From Chloroflexota bacterium (GTDB lineage Bacteria; Chloroflexota; Dehalococcoidia; UBA3495), in NCBI GenBank assembly GCA_002716645.1, contig PBBR01000009.1:38963-63669 (forward strand): a stretch of DNA of 24,707 bases. Direction: 5' to 3'. This document shows positions 15,066-22,819 of the stretch, piece after piece (position 1 is the first letter of the stretch; each line of letters opens with the position of its first letter). Below the pieces are notes generated by a model. It made no database searches, was not told where the DNA came from, and saw only the letters and a list, made by a program, of their open reading frames with translations. The translations under genes were made by a program, and so were the position numbers.

Positions 15066-17375
15066 CTAGTGGCCTTGTTGTCCAGGGGTAGTCGTCTTGA
15101 TAATTTCCTCACCTGGATTGTTGTCGATTATATTACCGATTTCCCTACTTTCGTATTCGCCTTCAAGCTTGGTAACCCTGACGCTATCTCCAGTATTCTG
15201 CACTTGAACTCTGTTAGAAGCCCAAGCCATTGACCGGGTACCATCAACACGGACGGCCGACAGAATGTCTATGACGTTAGAGCTATCTCTATCATCTCCC
15301 ACTGTAGCGTAATCCGGTCCATGCTTGTGTCCTTGACCTAACGGGACGCCTACAATATCTGGCGGCATACCCGGATTAGGATAGGCAGGAGCTGTAATTC
15401 TACCCGCATTCGACGTCAAAGAAACTACATCACCTTCCCGTATTCCCAAACTTTCCATTTGCTTTTCATTAATTTCTACCCATGTCTGCCACGCTATCGA
15501 TGTTACTGGGTCTGGCGCAGACTGAGCCCAAGGGAGATGTGCGTTTCTTCCATCCAACAGAGTGTTATGCAGGAATGGAATCAGATAAAACCCACTGCCA
15601 GAGAACTTTGCCTCTGACCCTCTAGAAGCTATATCACTTAGTATTCCCGAAGGTGCCTGAACCGTAACCGGATCGGACGATTCATCCCACCAGCCGCCAT
15701 TTCGCAACATCGAATTCCAATAAACGTCTTTTGTCGACCCGGATACCGATCCTTTGTTCATATCGTACAAGGAATCTGACGTCTCTCTAAGGGCCTGCTT
15801 AACACTAGCCCATGGTAAATCGGATTCTTTCCCTAATTCTTGACCTACAGCAAGCAAAACATCCCCAAAACTACGTGGGTCTAATTCACTTAGCGGGTTC
15901 ACCACTGGCTGCTGTATGCCTATCACCTGATGACCTGGGCCAGGCTCGGGAATGTCGCTACCCCAGTCTTCCAAATAATTTCTATCAGGAAGGATCAAAT
16001 CAGCCATTATTGCTGTATCATCGATAAACGAGGAGAAACTGACTACAAAGACGCTGTCACTGGAAAGTGCCTCACCCATACCAGAAGATTCTGGCAGCCC
16101 GTAGACAGGATCGGCGTTATGAATCATTACAAGCCGGGTTTTGCCATTTCTAATATTACTTATCTGCTCTGACCAATCAGCTAATCCTCCTACATTTGCT
16201 GAAGAAGGAAGATCTGAAAATGGGCTTTCAGGGCTAAAGGCGATTTGGCTTCCTACACTACCTACCAGATAATTGAGAGCGTAAATAGCCTCAGCGTTAA
16301 ACAGACCATTACTATAGGCTGAAGAACTGTCTCCGCCTATAGCTAACGAGGGTGTATGGCTAGCAAATTCTCGAGCTAGCTCTTTTATCAAATCCGCTCC
16401 ACTATGACCATGAAGGATATCTTCATGCAGATTCAGCATTGGACCTACTCGTTCTGGAGCATATGCACTAAGAGCAGCAGCCCCTCGTCCGGCCGTCAGC
16501 CGATCTATATCAACACCGTCAGCCTGCAAGCCTTCAGAGATAATGACATGCGCAATACTCAGAGCTAAGTGACCTTCAACACCGGGGGCAATCGGAAGCC
16601 ATTTATCTGCATTAGACGCTGTCATAGAAAATCTCGGGTCGACATGCACGTGAGTACCTCTGTGCCCGCCATTACTAGTATCTCGGAACGCGCCGTATCC
16701 AATGGACCACCTTGTAGGCGACCCCCAAGTAGATAAGAAATCAGCGCCAAATGACAAGAGGTAATGGGAACTGCCAATATCAAGATCTGGGAGTGTATCT
16801 TGTCCAAACACACTCTTCACTGCTGTCCTATATACGCCTTGGTCGAACGCCTCGAATCCCAAGTGAGTCCCATTGAATGCTTTTGCAAACCTATCAGCTA
16901 TCATAGCCGAGTGCGCTCTAACTGGCTCAGTAATAAGTAGTAACCCATCTCCATGAGTTCCCAGAGAGGCCTTGAGAGCATCCAAACCTTGATCCCACGT
17001 GATCTCTGTAAAATCTCCGGACCCTTTAGCTCCCGTTCTCTTCATTGGCCCAGCCAACCTGTCCGGATGGTAGAGTGCTTGAAGACCTGCGTCACATCTA
17101 GCAGACTGCTTTCCAAGATTTACAGGGTACTCTGGATTGCCCTGAACCTTCTTAGCCCTACCTTCCATTACCCGGACAACAATTCCCTCATTAGTGGGGC
17201 ACTGACGGCACAACGTGGCATACCAGTTGTCCGTACCTTTTACCAAGTCCTCCGGTTGCATAACAGGGCTCTGAACCTTTAATTCACGCCTGTCTTCTCC
17301 AAAAACATCGCAGGCTACAGCGCCTACAGCTGATAGCCCTGCCCATGCCAGAAAATTTCGTCGCGTTAACTTCAT
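15066..17375 (-). CDS. actB1: ACIII subunit ActB1, molybdopterin-oxidoreductase-like, cofactor site degenerate
   Basis: A 769-residue protein with the fold of the Mo-bisMGD oxidoreductase large subunit. It starts with a Tat signal (LTRRNFLAW, R5-R6) followed by a Cys (C22, in GAVAC) that could be lipidated. The N-terminal [4Fe-4S] site of catalytic relatives is incomplete: C56 and C59 remain in CRQCPTNEG, but the third Cys is E63 and the fourth is S91 (GKQSARC). The C-terminal domain has INEKQMESLGIREGDVVSL and PLGQGHKHGPDYA, characteristic of ActB. In ACIII this half is structural and binds no Mo or Fe-S. ATG at 17375; 22 bases after the actA stop. Fused B1-B2 would be about 1000 residues; here the halves are separate genes. 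Confidence 0.92.
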   Translation of the reverse strand: MKLTRRNFLAWAGLSAVGAVACDVFGEDRRELKVQSPVMQPEDLVKGTDNWYATLCRQCPTNEGIVVRVMEGRAKKVQGNPEYPVNLGKQSARCDAGLQALYHPDRLAGPMKRTGAKGSGDFTEITWDQGLDALKASLGTHGDGLLLITEPVRAHSAMIADRFAKAFNGTHLGFEAFDQGVYRTAVKSVFGQDTLPDLDIGSSHYLLSFGADFLSTWGSPTRWSIGYGAFRDTSNGGHRGTHVHVDPRFSMTASNADKWLPIAPGVEGHLALSIAHVIISEGLQADGVDIDRLTAGRGAAALSAYAPERVGPMLNLHEDILHGHSGADLIKELAREFASHTPSLAIGGDSSSAYSNGLFNAEAIYALNYLVGSVGSQIAFSPESPFSDLPSSANVGGLADWSEQISNIRNGKTRLVMIHNADPVYGLPESSGMGEALSSDSVFVVSFSSFIDDTAIMADLILPDRNYLEDWGSDIPEPGPGHQVIGIQQPVVNPLSELDPRSFGDVLLAVGQELGKESDLPWASVKQALRETSDSLYDMNKGSVSGSTKDVYWNSMLRNGGWWDESSDPVTVQAPSGILSDIASRGSEAKFSGSGFYLIPFLHNTLLDGRNAHLPWAQSAPDPVTSIAWQTWVEINEKQMESLGIREGDVVSLTSNAGRITAPAYPNPGMPPDIVGVPLGQGHKHGPDYATVGDDRDSSNVIDILSAVRVDGTRSMAWASNRVQVQNTGDSVRVTKLEGEYESREIGNIIDNNPGEEIIKTTTPGQQGH

Positions 17376-17397
17376 ACGGCTATGCCTTATTCCTATA

Positions 17398-18060
17398 TCA
17401 CTTATGACAGATAGTACAGTCGGTCGAAGCGTTGGTCTGCCTATGACAATCCAAACATGTACCCATCTTCAGAGATTGACCTTCTTGCGGCTGAACTTCA
17501 ATCATTCCCGCTACATTTCCATGACAAACCGAGCACGCCTCTCCTATAGACAACGGTAATTGTTGTGGCTTCTCGTCACCCATTGGCAGAGTAACTATCC
17601 TCGACTCGCCTTGTGTCAGAAAGCGTATGTGTGCCTCATGAACGAACCTAGCGTGATCTGGGAGCCTATGAACTCTCTCCCAGTTAATCGGGTTGTTATC
17701 ATGATATTTGTCCACAACCCTTTGAATTTGCTCGACATTAGCTGATGTCTCACCTGTATCGTTTTCTGCGTTGATTTGCTTATGGCAGAAAAGACAATTT
17801 TCTACTGCAGGTACAGTCGCCGCCGCTCCCTTTGTTACATTACGATGACAAAACTCACATTGTATCCCTGCTCCGCCTTGCTCAACCGAGCCAGCGTGAA
17901 CCGTATGAGGGAATGGTATCGGCTGCGGAGGTGCATCTGACAAACCAAATGGAGCATTCGAAAACCAAGAGGTGGCCAAAACATATATTAGAAAAGCTAC
18001 AATTATAGTGACAACTAATCCAACCAATGCCAAGGGTATTATGTTAACGCCCAATTTCAT
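17398..18060 (-). CDS. actA: ACIII subunit ActA, pentaheme cytochrome c
   Basis: A 220-residue protein with one N-terminal membrane helix (about 8-32) and an extracytoplasmic multihaem domain. Five CxxCH sites are visible at C68, C89, C176, C202 and C215 (CEFCH, CLFCH, CSVCH, CLDCH, CTICH), the number expected for ActA. Extra histidines such as those in FPHTVHAG and FVHEAHIRF are candidate distal ligands for bis-His haems. The protein links the Fe-S chain of ActB2 to ActE. The ATG at 18060 has AGGAAA upstream at a long spacing. It precedes actB1 by 22 bases and follows the small membrane-protein gene by 25. Five haems here plus one in ActE make the co-encoded ccm genes functionally sensible. 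Confidence 0.93.
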   Translation of the reverse strand: MKLGVNIIPLALVGLVVTIIVAFLIYVLATSWFSNAPFGLSDAPPQPIPFPHTVHAGSVEQGGAGIQCEFCHRNVTKGAAATVPAVENCLFCHKQINAENDTGETSANVEQIQRVVDKYHDNNPINWERVHRLPDHARFVHEAHIRFLTQGESRIVTLPMGDEKPQQLPLSIGEACSVCHGNVAGMIEVQPQEGQSLKMGTCLDCHRQTNASTDCTICHK

Positions 18061-18085
18061 TTAACGATCGTTTCCTAATACACTT

Positions 18086-18388
18086 CTATACAAAATGCCT
18101 ATCCCAGAAAAATCCAATAGTGCTCCAAGTGGCAGACAAAGCCAATATGAAGAAAACTATAGCAGCCGCCAAGGCCAATAGCCCTACAATAGTGATTGGC
18201 AACCTGAGTTTACTTAAACCCTCTGGATAATCACCCGTGGCTACACCAGACGGTATAAATCCATGCGCAATCATCATAGAAAAAGCGAACACTATCATTA
18301 GAGGAAGGAAAATCCAGAGAAGTGTTAACCAATTGTGAATGTTTATCCAGTCGGCACTTGTAAGCGCGTGGGGGTCTACAAGAGGCAT
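18086..18388 (-). CDS. Small two-helix membrane protein leading the act operon
   Basis: A 100-residue protein I cannot assign to a named family. Two strong hydrophobic helices (about 20-46 and 67-90) are joined by a loop with GFIPSGVATGDYPEGLSKLR, and the ends are short and hydrophilic (IHNWLTLLW at the N-side, FFWDRHFV at the C-terminus). As first gene of the operon, 25 bases ahead of actA and behind the candidate act promoter, it is likely an accessory subunit of the complex. Some ACIII complexes carry a small extra membrane subunit (ActG), and this could be an analogue; I see no sequence proof. The ATG at 18388 has only an AGGTGG at a rather long distance upstream. Confidence 0.7.
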   Translation of the reverse strand: MPLVDPHALTSADWINIHNWLTLLWIFLPLMIVFAFSMMIAHGFIPSGVATGDYPEGLSKLRLPITIVGLLALAAAIVFFILALSATWSTIGFFWDRHFV

Positions 18389-18450
18389 TTCGTCGTCACT
18401 GCCACCTAAACACTGAGATAGTTCGGATATACCTTAACTCCACCTGAAAA

Positions 18451-18477
18451 ATTATCACAACGAAATTTTGGTGTCAA
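18451..18477 (-). promoter_or_regulatory. Candidate sigma70-type promoter of the act-ccm operon
   Basis: On the minus strand a perfect -35 TTGACA (complement of 18472-18477) is followed after 15 bases by TGTGATAAT, an extended -10 whose hexamer GATAAT is the complement of 18451-18456. The spacer is short, which the extended -10 could offset. Transcription would begin about 50 bases before the first start codon. Confidence 0.5.
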
Positions 18478-18528
18478 GCGTCACAGAGCGCTTTTTAGCA
18501 CAACATATATCATTCTACAGCGGAAACC

Positions 18529-18551
18529 AGGTCGTTTTCAGTTTGCGACCT
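18529..18551. promoter_or_regulatory. Inverted repeat overlapping the -35 of the dehydrogenase promoter
   Basis: AGGTCG (18529-18534) and CGACCT (18546-18551) form a perfect six-base inverted repeat with an 11-base gap, overlapping the TTGCGA hexamer. The layout is that of a dimeric repressor site. No regulator gene is adjacent, so this is only a candidate operator. Confidence 0.35.
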
Positions 18552-18572
18552 AGACAAAGAAGCGTATATAAT
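18543..18572 (+). promoter_or_regulatory. Candidate sigma70-type promoter of the 2-oxo-acid dehydrogenase operon
   Basis: A -35-like TTGCGA (18543-18548) and a perfect -10 TATAAT (18567-18572) are separated by 18 bases. The predicted start of transcription, near 18579, leaves a leader of about 80 bases before the likely start codon. The leader contains the tandem palindromic repeat. Confidence 0.55.
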
Positions 18573-18601
18573 TGCGCACAATGCGAAAGCTACTGTACAG
18601 C

Positions 18602-18639
18602 TGAGTACTCCTAGCTCTCATGAGTACTCCTGGCTCTCA
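18602..18639 (+). repeat. Tandem 19-base repeat with GAGTACTC palindromes in the leader
   Basis: TGAGTACTCCTAGCTCTCA (18602-18620) is followed immediately by a second copy (18621-18639) with a single A-to-G difference. Each copy holds the perfect palindrome GAGTACTC (18603-18610, 18622-18629), and another palindrome, CTGTACAG, lies at 18593-18600. The two GAGTACTC copies could also pair in RNA as an eight-base stem with an 11-base loop. The junction of the copies creates an ATG at 18620. Confidence 0.75.
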
Positions 18640-18661
18640 ATCGATGCACTTCGAGGAAGCT

Positions 18662-19711
18662 ATGACTCAACCTAAATCTGGGGCCAAGAACCCTTCCACG
18701 AGAAGTTCTCGTTCCCGTAAAACATCAGATGCTGGTCTCCCGCAAGGAATTACTGTTGATGATCTAGTCGATTACTACAAGAGAATGGTATTGGTTAGAA
18801 CAATGGATGAACGTATATGGATGATGAATCGTCAAGGCAAAGTGCCAATCGCCGCTTCTTCTCAAGGCCACGAAGCGACGCAGCTAGGCAGTCTGCTAGC
18901 TGCCGAGAAAGATGGTGATTGCTTCCTGTTCACCTACTACAGAGACCTGGCTGTAAAAATGGCTGCAGGATTAACGCCAGCCCAAGTAATGAAATCATTC
19001 ATGGGCAAAGAAGGTGATCCATACAGTAATGGCAGGCAATTCCCACTTCAAGGAGCTGATTTAGACCATAAAATCATCCAACTATCTAACGTGGTAGCAG
19101 CCGGGCTTACACAAGCCGTGGGCTACGCGTTAGCTTCTAGAATGCAGGGAGATGATACCGTCTCAATCGTGTATTTCGGTGACGGGGCCTCTAGTCAAGG
19201 GGAAACACATGAGGCTATGAACTTTGCCGGAGTACACAAACTGCCGGTAATCTTCTTGTGTGAAAATAATCATTATGCGATCTCTGTGCCGCAAAAATCG
19301 CAAATGGCCATCACTGATGTCGCTAACAGGGCTGAAGGGTACGGCCTCGCCGGAGTTGTAGTAGACGGAATGGACATTATTCAAGTGTATGAAGCAACCA
19401 GAGAAGCGATAACGCACGCACGTAGTCAAGGTCCAGTACTTTTAGAGATGAAACTCGAACGTTTCATGCCTCATACAACAGACGATGACGATAAACGATA
19501 TCGACCAGCTGACGAAGTTGACAACATAAGACAAAGGGACCCCGTTATCACAATGGGGCAATACATGACTGAACAGGGGTTCCTCAATCAAGAACAAATA
19601 GATACAATCTCCAAAGAAGCAACAGCATCTATCAACCAAGCTACGGACGAAGGTGAAGAGGCACCCCTTCCTGATCCCTCAACAATGTTCGATCATTTAT
19701 TCAAAGATTAA
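18662..19711 (+). CDS. 2-oxo-acid dehydrogenase E1 component, alpha subunit (branched-chain type)
   Basis: About 349 residues. It is the alpha half of a TPP-dependent E1 that decarboxylates a 2-oxo acid and reductively acylates the lipoyl arm of E2. After a basic, low-complexity N-terminus of about 25 residues come IAASSQGHEATQ and NGRQFPLQGA. The TPP/Mg motif GDGASSQGETHEAMNFAGV follows, closing with ENNHYAIS (GDG at 173, NN at 202-203), then the loop PHTTDDDDKRYR. The last two resemble branched-chain 2-oxo-acid dehydrogenase E1 alpha more than pyruvate E1 alpha. The frame extends to an ATG at 18620, but that codon lies on the tandem-repeat junction and has no ribosome site. GAGGAAG sits five bases before the ATG at 18662. 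First gene of an E1a-E1b-E2-LipB operon. Confidence 0.9.
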   Translation: MTQPKSGAKNPSTRSSRSRKTSDAGLPQGITVDDLVDYYKRMVLVRTMDERIWMMNRQGKVPIAASSQGHEATQLGSLLAAEKDGDCFLFTYYRDLAVKMAAGLTPAQVMKSFMGKEGDPYSNGRQFPLQGADLDHKIIQLSNVVAAGLTQAVGYALASRMQGDDTVSIVYFGDGASSQGETHEAMNFAGVHKLPVIFLCENNHYAISVPQKSQMAITDVANRAEGYGLAGVVVDGMDIIQVYEATREAITHARSQGPVLLEMKLERFMPHTTDDDDKRYRPADEVDNIRQRDPVITMGQYMTEQGFLNQEQIDTISKEATASINQATDEGEEAPLPDPSTMFDHLFKD

Positions 19712-19747
19712 GTCAAGAACGCCCTTCAGGGTAGAGAGTAAATTATT

Positions 19748-20731
19748 ATGGCAGTTATATCAGTAATCGAGGCAGTTCGATCCGCTATGCAAGAGGAAAT
19801 GCGACGGGACGATAGTGTGTTCGTACTGGGAGAAGACGTAGGAAAACGGGGCGGAGTATTCTTATCGACACAGGGATTCATTGATGAATTTGGCGAGTCT
19901 CGAGTAATAGATACGCCGCTAGCTGAAGCATCTATAATGGGCGTAGCCCTAGGAGCAGCCTTCAAGGGTATGCGGCCTATACCAGAAGTTCAATTTTCTG
20001 ATTTCGTATGGCCTAGTATAAATCAACTAATCGGTGAAGCAGCGCGAGCACGGTACGGTAGTAATGGCCAATTGTCAGTGCCAATGGTCGTCAGAATCCC
20101 GTACGGAGGCGGGATTCGGGGCGGACTATACCATTCGCAAAACGTCGAGTCGTTCTTTTTTCACGTGCCAGGATTAAAGGTAGTAAGCCCAGGAACACCA
20201 TACGACGCCAAGGGATTACTTAAATCCGCTATACGGGATGATAATCTAATAATATTTTTAGAGCACAAAAAGAGCTACCGATTAGTTAGGGGGGAAGTAC
20301 CCGAAGAAGAATATACTATTCCTATCGGACCAGCAGATGTTAAACGCCAAGGAAGTAATATAACTGTCGTCAGTTATGGATTAATGCTACATCACTGCCT
20401 TGAAGCAGCTGAATTACTCTCTCAAGAAGATATAGACGTTGAAGTCGTTGACCTCAGAACATTAAGGCCTTTAGATACAGAGACTATAATAAATTCTGTC
20501 AAAAAGACTGGGAAAATCCTAATTGTGCATGAGGACAATTTAACCGGAGGGGTGGGCGCGGAGATAGCAGCTATAGTCGCAGATCAAGCCTTCGAATACC
20601 TCGATGGCCCAATTAGCAGATTATGCGGACCAGATATCCCGACAATGCCATTTGCGCAAAGCTTAGAAGAGGCTTACCTTCCAAACACTGACAAAGTGGC
20701 ATCAGCCTTACGACAACTAGCCCAATACTAA
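19748..20731 (+). CDS. 2-oxo-acid dehydrogenase E1 component, beta subunit
   Basis: A 327-residue protein of normal E1 beta length. It has the N-terminal pyrimidine-binding region (VFVLGEDVGKRGGVF, IDTPLAEASIMGVALGAA, EVQFSDFVWPSINQL), the RIPYGGGIRGGLYHSQNVESFFFHVPGLKVV segment, and the C-terminal transketolase-C domain (VEVVDLRTLRPLD, ILIVHEDNLTGGVGAEIAA). It pairs with the alpha subunit in an alpha2-beta2 E1. The ATG at 19748 lies 36 bases after the E1 alpha stop, with a purine-rich GTAGAGAG upstream. Acetoin dehydrogenase and pyruvate dehydrogenase beta subunits are close relatives; the branched-chain reading follows from the alpha subunit. All expected regions are present, with no truncation. 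Confidence 0.92.
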   Translation: MAVISVIEAVRSAMQEEMRRDDSVFVLGEDVGKRGGVFLSTQGFIDEFGESRVIDTPLAEASIMGVALGAAFKGMRPIPEVQFSDFVWPSINQLIGEAARARYGSNGQLSVPMVVRIPYGGGIRGGLYHSQNVESFFFHVPGLKVVSPGTPYDAKGLLKSAIRDDNLIIFLEHKKSYRLVRGEVPEEEYTIPIGPADVKRQGSNITVVSYGLMLHHCLEAAELLSQEDIDVEVVDLRTLRPLDTETIINSVKKTGKILIVHEDNLTGGVGAEIAAIVADQAFEYLDGPISRLCGPDIPTMPFAQSLEEAYLPNTDKVASALRQLAQY

Positions 20732-20752
20732 ATTAAACACAGGTGATAATCC

Positions 20753-22060
20753 ATGGCCCTAATAATTGAGCTCCCGCATGTAGGAGAGTCCGTAGTCGAG
20801 GGTACGATTGGAAAATGGCTTAAAAAGCCTGGTGATCAGATCGAACGATACGACCCTCTTGTTGAAATAGTGACAGATAAGGTAACAATGGAAATGCCAT
20901 CCCCTGTCTCTGGAGTGCTTTCACGCATAATAGCGGAAGAGGGGCAGACAATCCCGATGGGCGCCCCGATAGCCGAATTTGAGACAGATGATTCTCCAGC
21001 ACCGTCAGAACCGAAGCCCCCACCAGAACCAGCATCGTCATCGGTTGGCACAACTGGATATTTGGTTAAAAACGTCGCTCCCGTAGGACCAACCGGAGGT
21101 GGACCAGACGGGGAGCCCACGATATCAGATACACCTATATCAACACCTGCAAGTAGTAATTCCACTGTAATACAAAGCCAAAGACAATCTAATAGCCAAA
21201 GACTATCACCAGCAGTCCGTCGGTTAGCTCAAGAAAACAATATAGATGTAAATACGATCCAAGGAACTGGTGTCGGTGGTCGCATTACTCGAGATGACGT
21301 TATGGCTAGCATATCTATGCCACAGCCGGCTCCTGCTGTTAACGCATCTGATTTGGCAAATAATGAAGACACTATCCTGAAAATAACTCCTATCAGAAAA
21401 ATGATAGCCGAAGCTATGGTGAGAAGTGTCAACCAGATTCCTCATGCATGGAGTACTATAGAAACTGATGTGTCAAACCTCGTAGACGCCAGATCAGCCC
21501 ACCGCCAAAACTTTAGCGAAAAAGAGGCAGTAGAGCTTACATACTTGCCCTTCATAATAAAAATGGTTGTCGAATCCTTACGTGAAAATCCTACTTTAAA
21601 CGCAACATGGGGTGGCGATACCATAATTTTAAAGAACCGAATTAATATTGGCGTGGCAATGGCAGGACCTGAAGGATTGATTGTTCCGGTCATCAAAGAT
21701 GCCGACAAACTCAGTATAGTCGGATTAGCACACGCACTAAGTGATCTCACATTTAAAGTCAGGAACAAGAAACTCAGCGTAGAAGATGTCCAAGACGGAA
21801 CATTCACTGTTAACAACACCGGGGTTCTAGGCTCAATCATTTCACAACCAATAATTAACTATCCACAAGCAGCAATACTGACCACCGAAGCTATCCAGAA
21901 AAAACCGATCGTGGTAGGAGATGGCATTGCTATACGTTCCATAATGAACCTATGTATGTCATTCGACCATAGGATCAACGACGGAGCCGAGTCAAGCTCA
22001 TTCCTGCAGTCCATAAAACGTCGCATCGAGTCAATAAACCTTGATACTCCAGTCTATTAA
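20753..22060 (+). CDS. 2-oxo-acid dehydrogenase E2, dihydrolipoamide acyltransferase
   Basis: A 435-residue three-domain E2. A single lipoyl domain spans about 1-78, with the lipoylated lysine K43 in VTDKVTMEMPSP. A Pro/Ser-rich linker follows (80-145), then the peripheral-subunit binding domain (LSPAVRRLAQENNID to GGRITRDDV, about 151-183), a second linker, and the catalytic domain (about 207-435). The catalytic motif is SFDHRINDGAESSSFL, with H406 and D410. It transfers the acyl group from the lipoyl arm to CoA and forms the core of the complex. AGGTGA nine bases upstream supports the ATG at 20753, 21 bases after E1 beta. Acyl specificity (branched-chain, acetyl or succinyl) cannot be set from sequence alone; E1 alpha points to branched-chain. 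The E3 gene is not in the window. Confidence 0.93.
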   Translation: MALIIELPHVGESVVEGTIGKWLKKPGDQIERYDPLVEIVTDKVTMEMPSPVSGVLSRIIAEEGQTIPMGAPIAEFETDDSPAPSEPKPPPEPASSSVGTTGYLVKNVAPVGPTGGGPDGEPTISDTPISTPASSNSTVIQSQRQSNSQRLSPAVRRLAQENNIDVNTIQGTGVGGRITRDDVMASISMPQPAPAVNASDLANNEDTILKITPIRKMIAEAMVRSVNQIPHAWSTIETDVSNLVDARSAHRQNFSEKEAVELTYLPFIIKMVVESLRENPTLNATWGGDTIILKNRINIGVAMAGPEGLIVPVIKDADKLSIVGLAHALSDLTFKVRNKKLSVEDVQDGTFTVNNTGVLGSIISQPIINYPQAAILTTEAIQKKPIVVGDGIAIRSIMNLCMSFDHRINDGAESSSFLQSIKRRIESINLDTPVY

Positions 22061-22066
22061 CCGAAT

Positions 22067-22723
22067 ATGACCGATAATCCCATCTTCCAAGTCATCAGCA
22101 TGGGACGACTCGATTATAGGGAAGCTTGGGACATTCAGGTAGCAACTGCACATGACGTCAGAACAGGAAAAATTCCAAACACCCTGATACTAGCAGAGCA
22201 CAATCATGTGTATACAAAAGGTCGCCTGAGCTCGGATAGTGACCTTTTACTAAGCCAACAACAATTTGACGATCTACAAATACCGGTGGTAGAAACGGAT
22301 CGAGGGGGATTGATTACCTATCACGGCCCCGGACAGTTCATTGCATACCCTATTATAAATCTTCGGGCGTGGGGAGGACCTCTAAAATACGTTAGAGCAC
22401 TAGAAGAGATTATTATTTCTACATTGTCGGACTTCCGTATCGAAGCTACTACAATCAGCGGATTGACTGGGGTATGGGTTGATCATGCAAAGATCGCAGC
22501 CATTGGTGTAAGGATAAGTAAGGGAGTATCAACCCATGGACTATCTTTAAACGTATCAACTGACTTATCTTATTTTAATAATATAATCCCATGTGGCATT
22601 GTAGGCAGACAAGTAACATCAATGGAAACTCTTATTCAAGGACAAGTCGAAAAATCCCTTGTAGAACAGAGCTTTATTACAAATTTTAGCCGCGTCATGG
22701 AGCTGCATTTGGAAAATCTATAA
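22067..22723 (+). CDS. lipB: Lipoyl(octanoyl) transferase LipB
   Basis: A 218-residue cytoplasmic enzyme that moves octanoyl from acyl carrier protein to the target lysine of E2-type proteins, before LipA inserts sulfur. Key elements are LAEHNHVYTKGR (42-53), the signature RGGLITYHGPGQFIAYPI (79-96), the lysine of DHAKIAAIGVRI (K142) and the catalytic Cys of NIIPCGIVGRQVTS (C176). The Lys-Cys pair that forms the acyl-enzyme is intact. The gene starts six bases after the E2 stop, so expression is probably coupled to that of its substrate; there is no obvious ribosome site of its own. LipA is not in the window. Confidence 0.94.
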   Translation: MTDNPIFQVISMGRLDYREAWDIQVATAHDVRTGKIPNTLILAEHNHVYTKGRLSSDSDLLLSQQQFDDLQIPVVETDRGGLITYHGPGQFIAYPIINLRAWGGPLKYVRALEEIIISTLSDFRIEATTISGLTGVWVDHAKIAAIGVRISKGVSTHGLSLNVSTDLSYFNNIIPCGIVGRQVTSMETLIQGQVEKSLVEQSFITNFSRVMELHLENL

Positions 22724-22740
22724 GTTGCTTTCGGGGTGTT

Positions 22741-22770
22741 TTGACACTTCATCTCTTACCAATTTAATAT
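22741..22770 (+). promoter_or_regulatory. Candidate promoter of the aminotransferase gene
   Basis: A perfect TTGACA (22741-22746) is followed after 18 bases by TAATAT (22765-22770, four of six consensus matches) in the 96-base gap between lipB and the aminotransferase gene. I saw no terminator hairpin after lipB, so some read-through is possible. Confidence 0.4.
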
Positions 22771-22819
22771 TACTGTGCCTAGATTATTATGTTAGCACTA
22801 ATTATTTACCGGAGTAATT

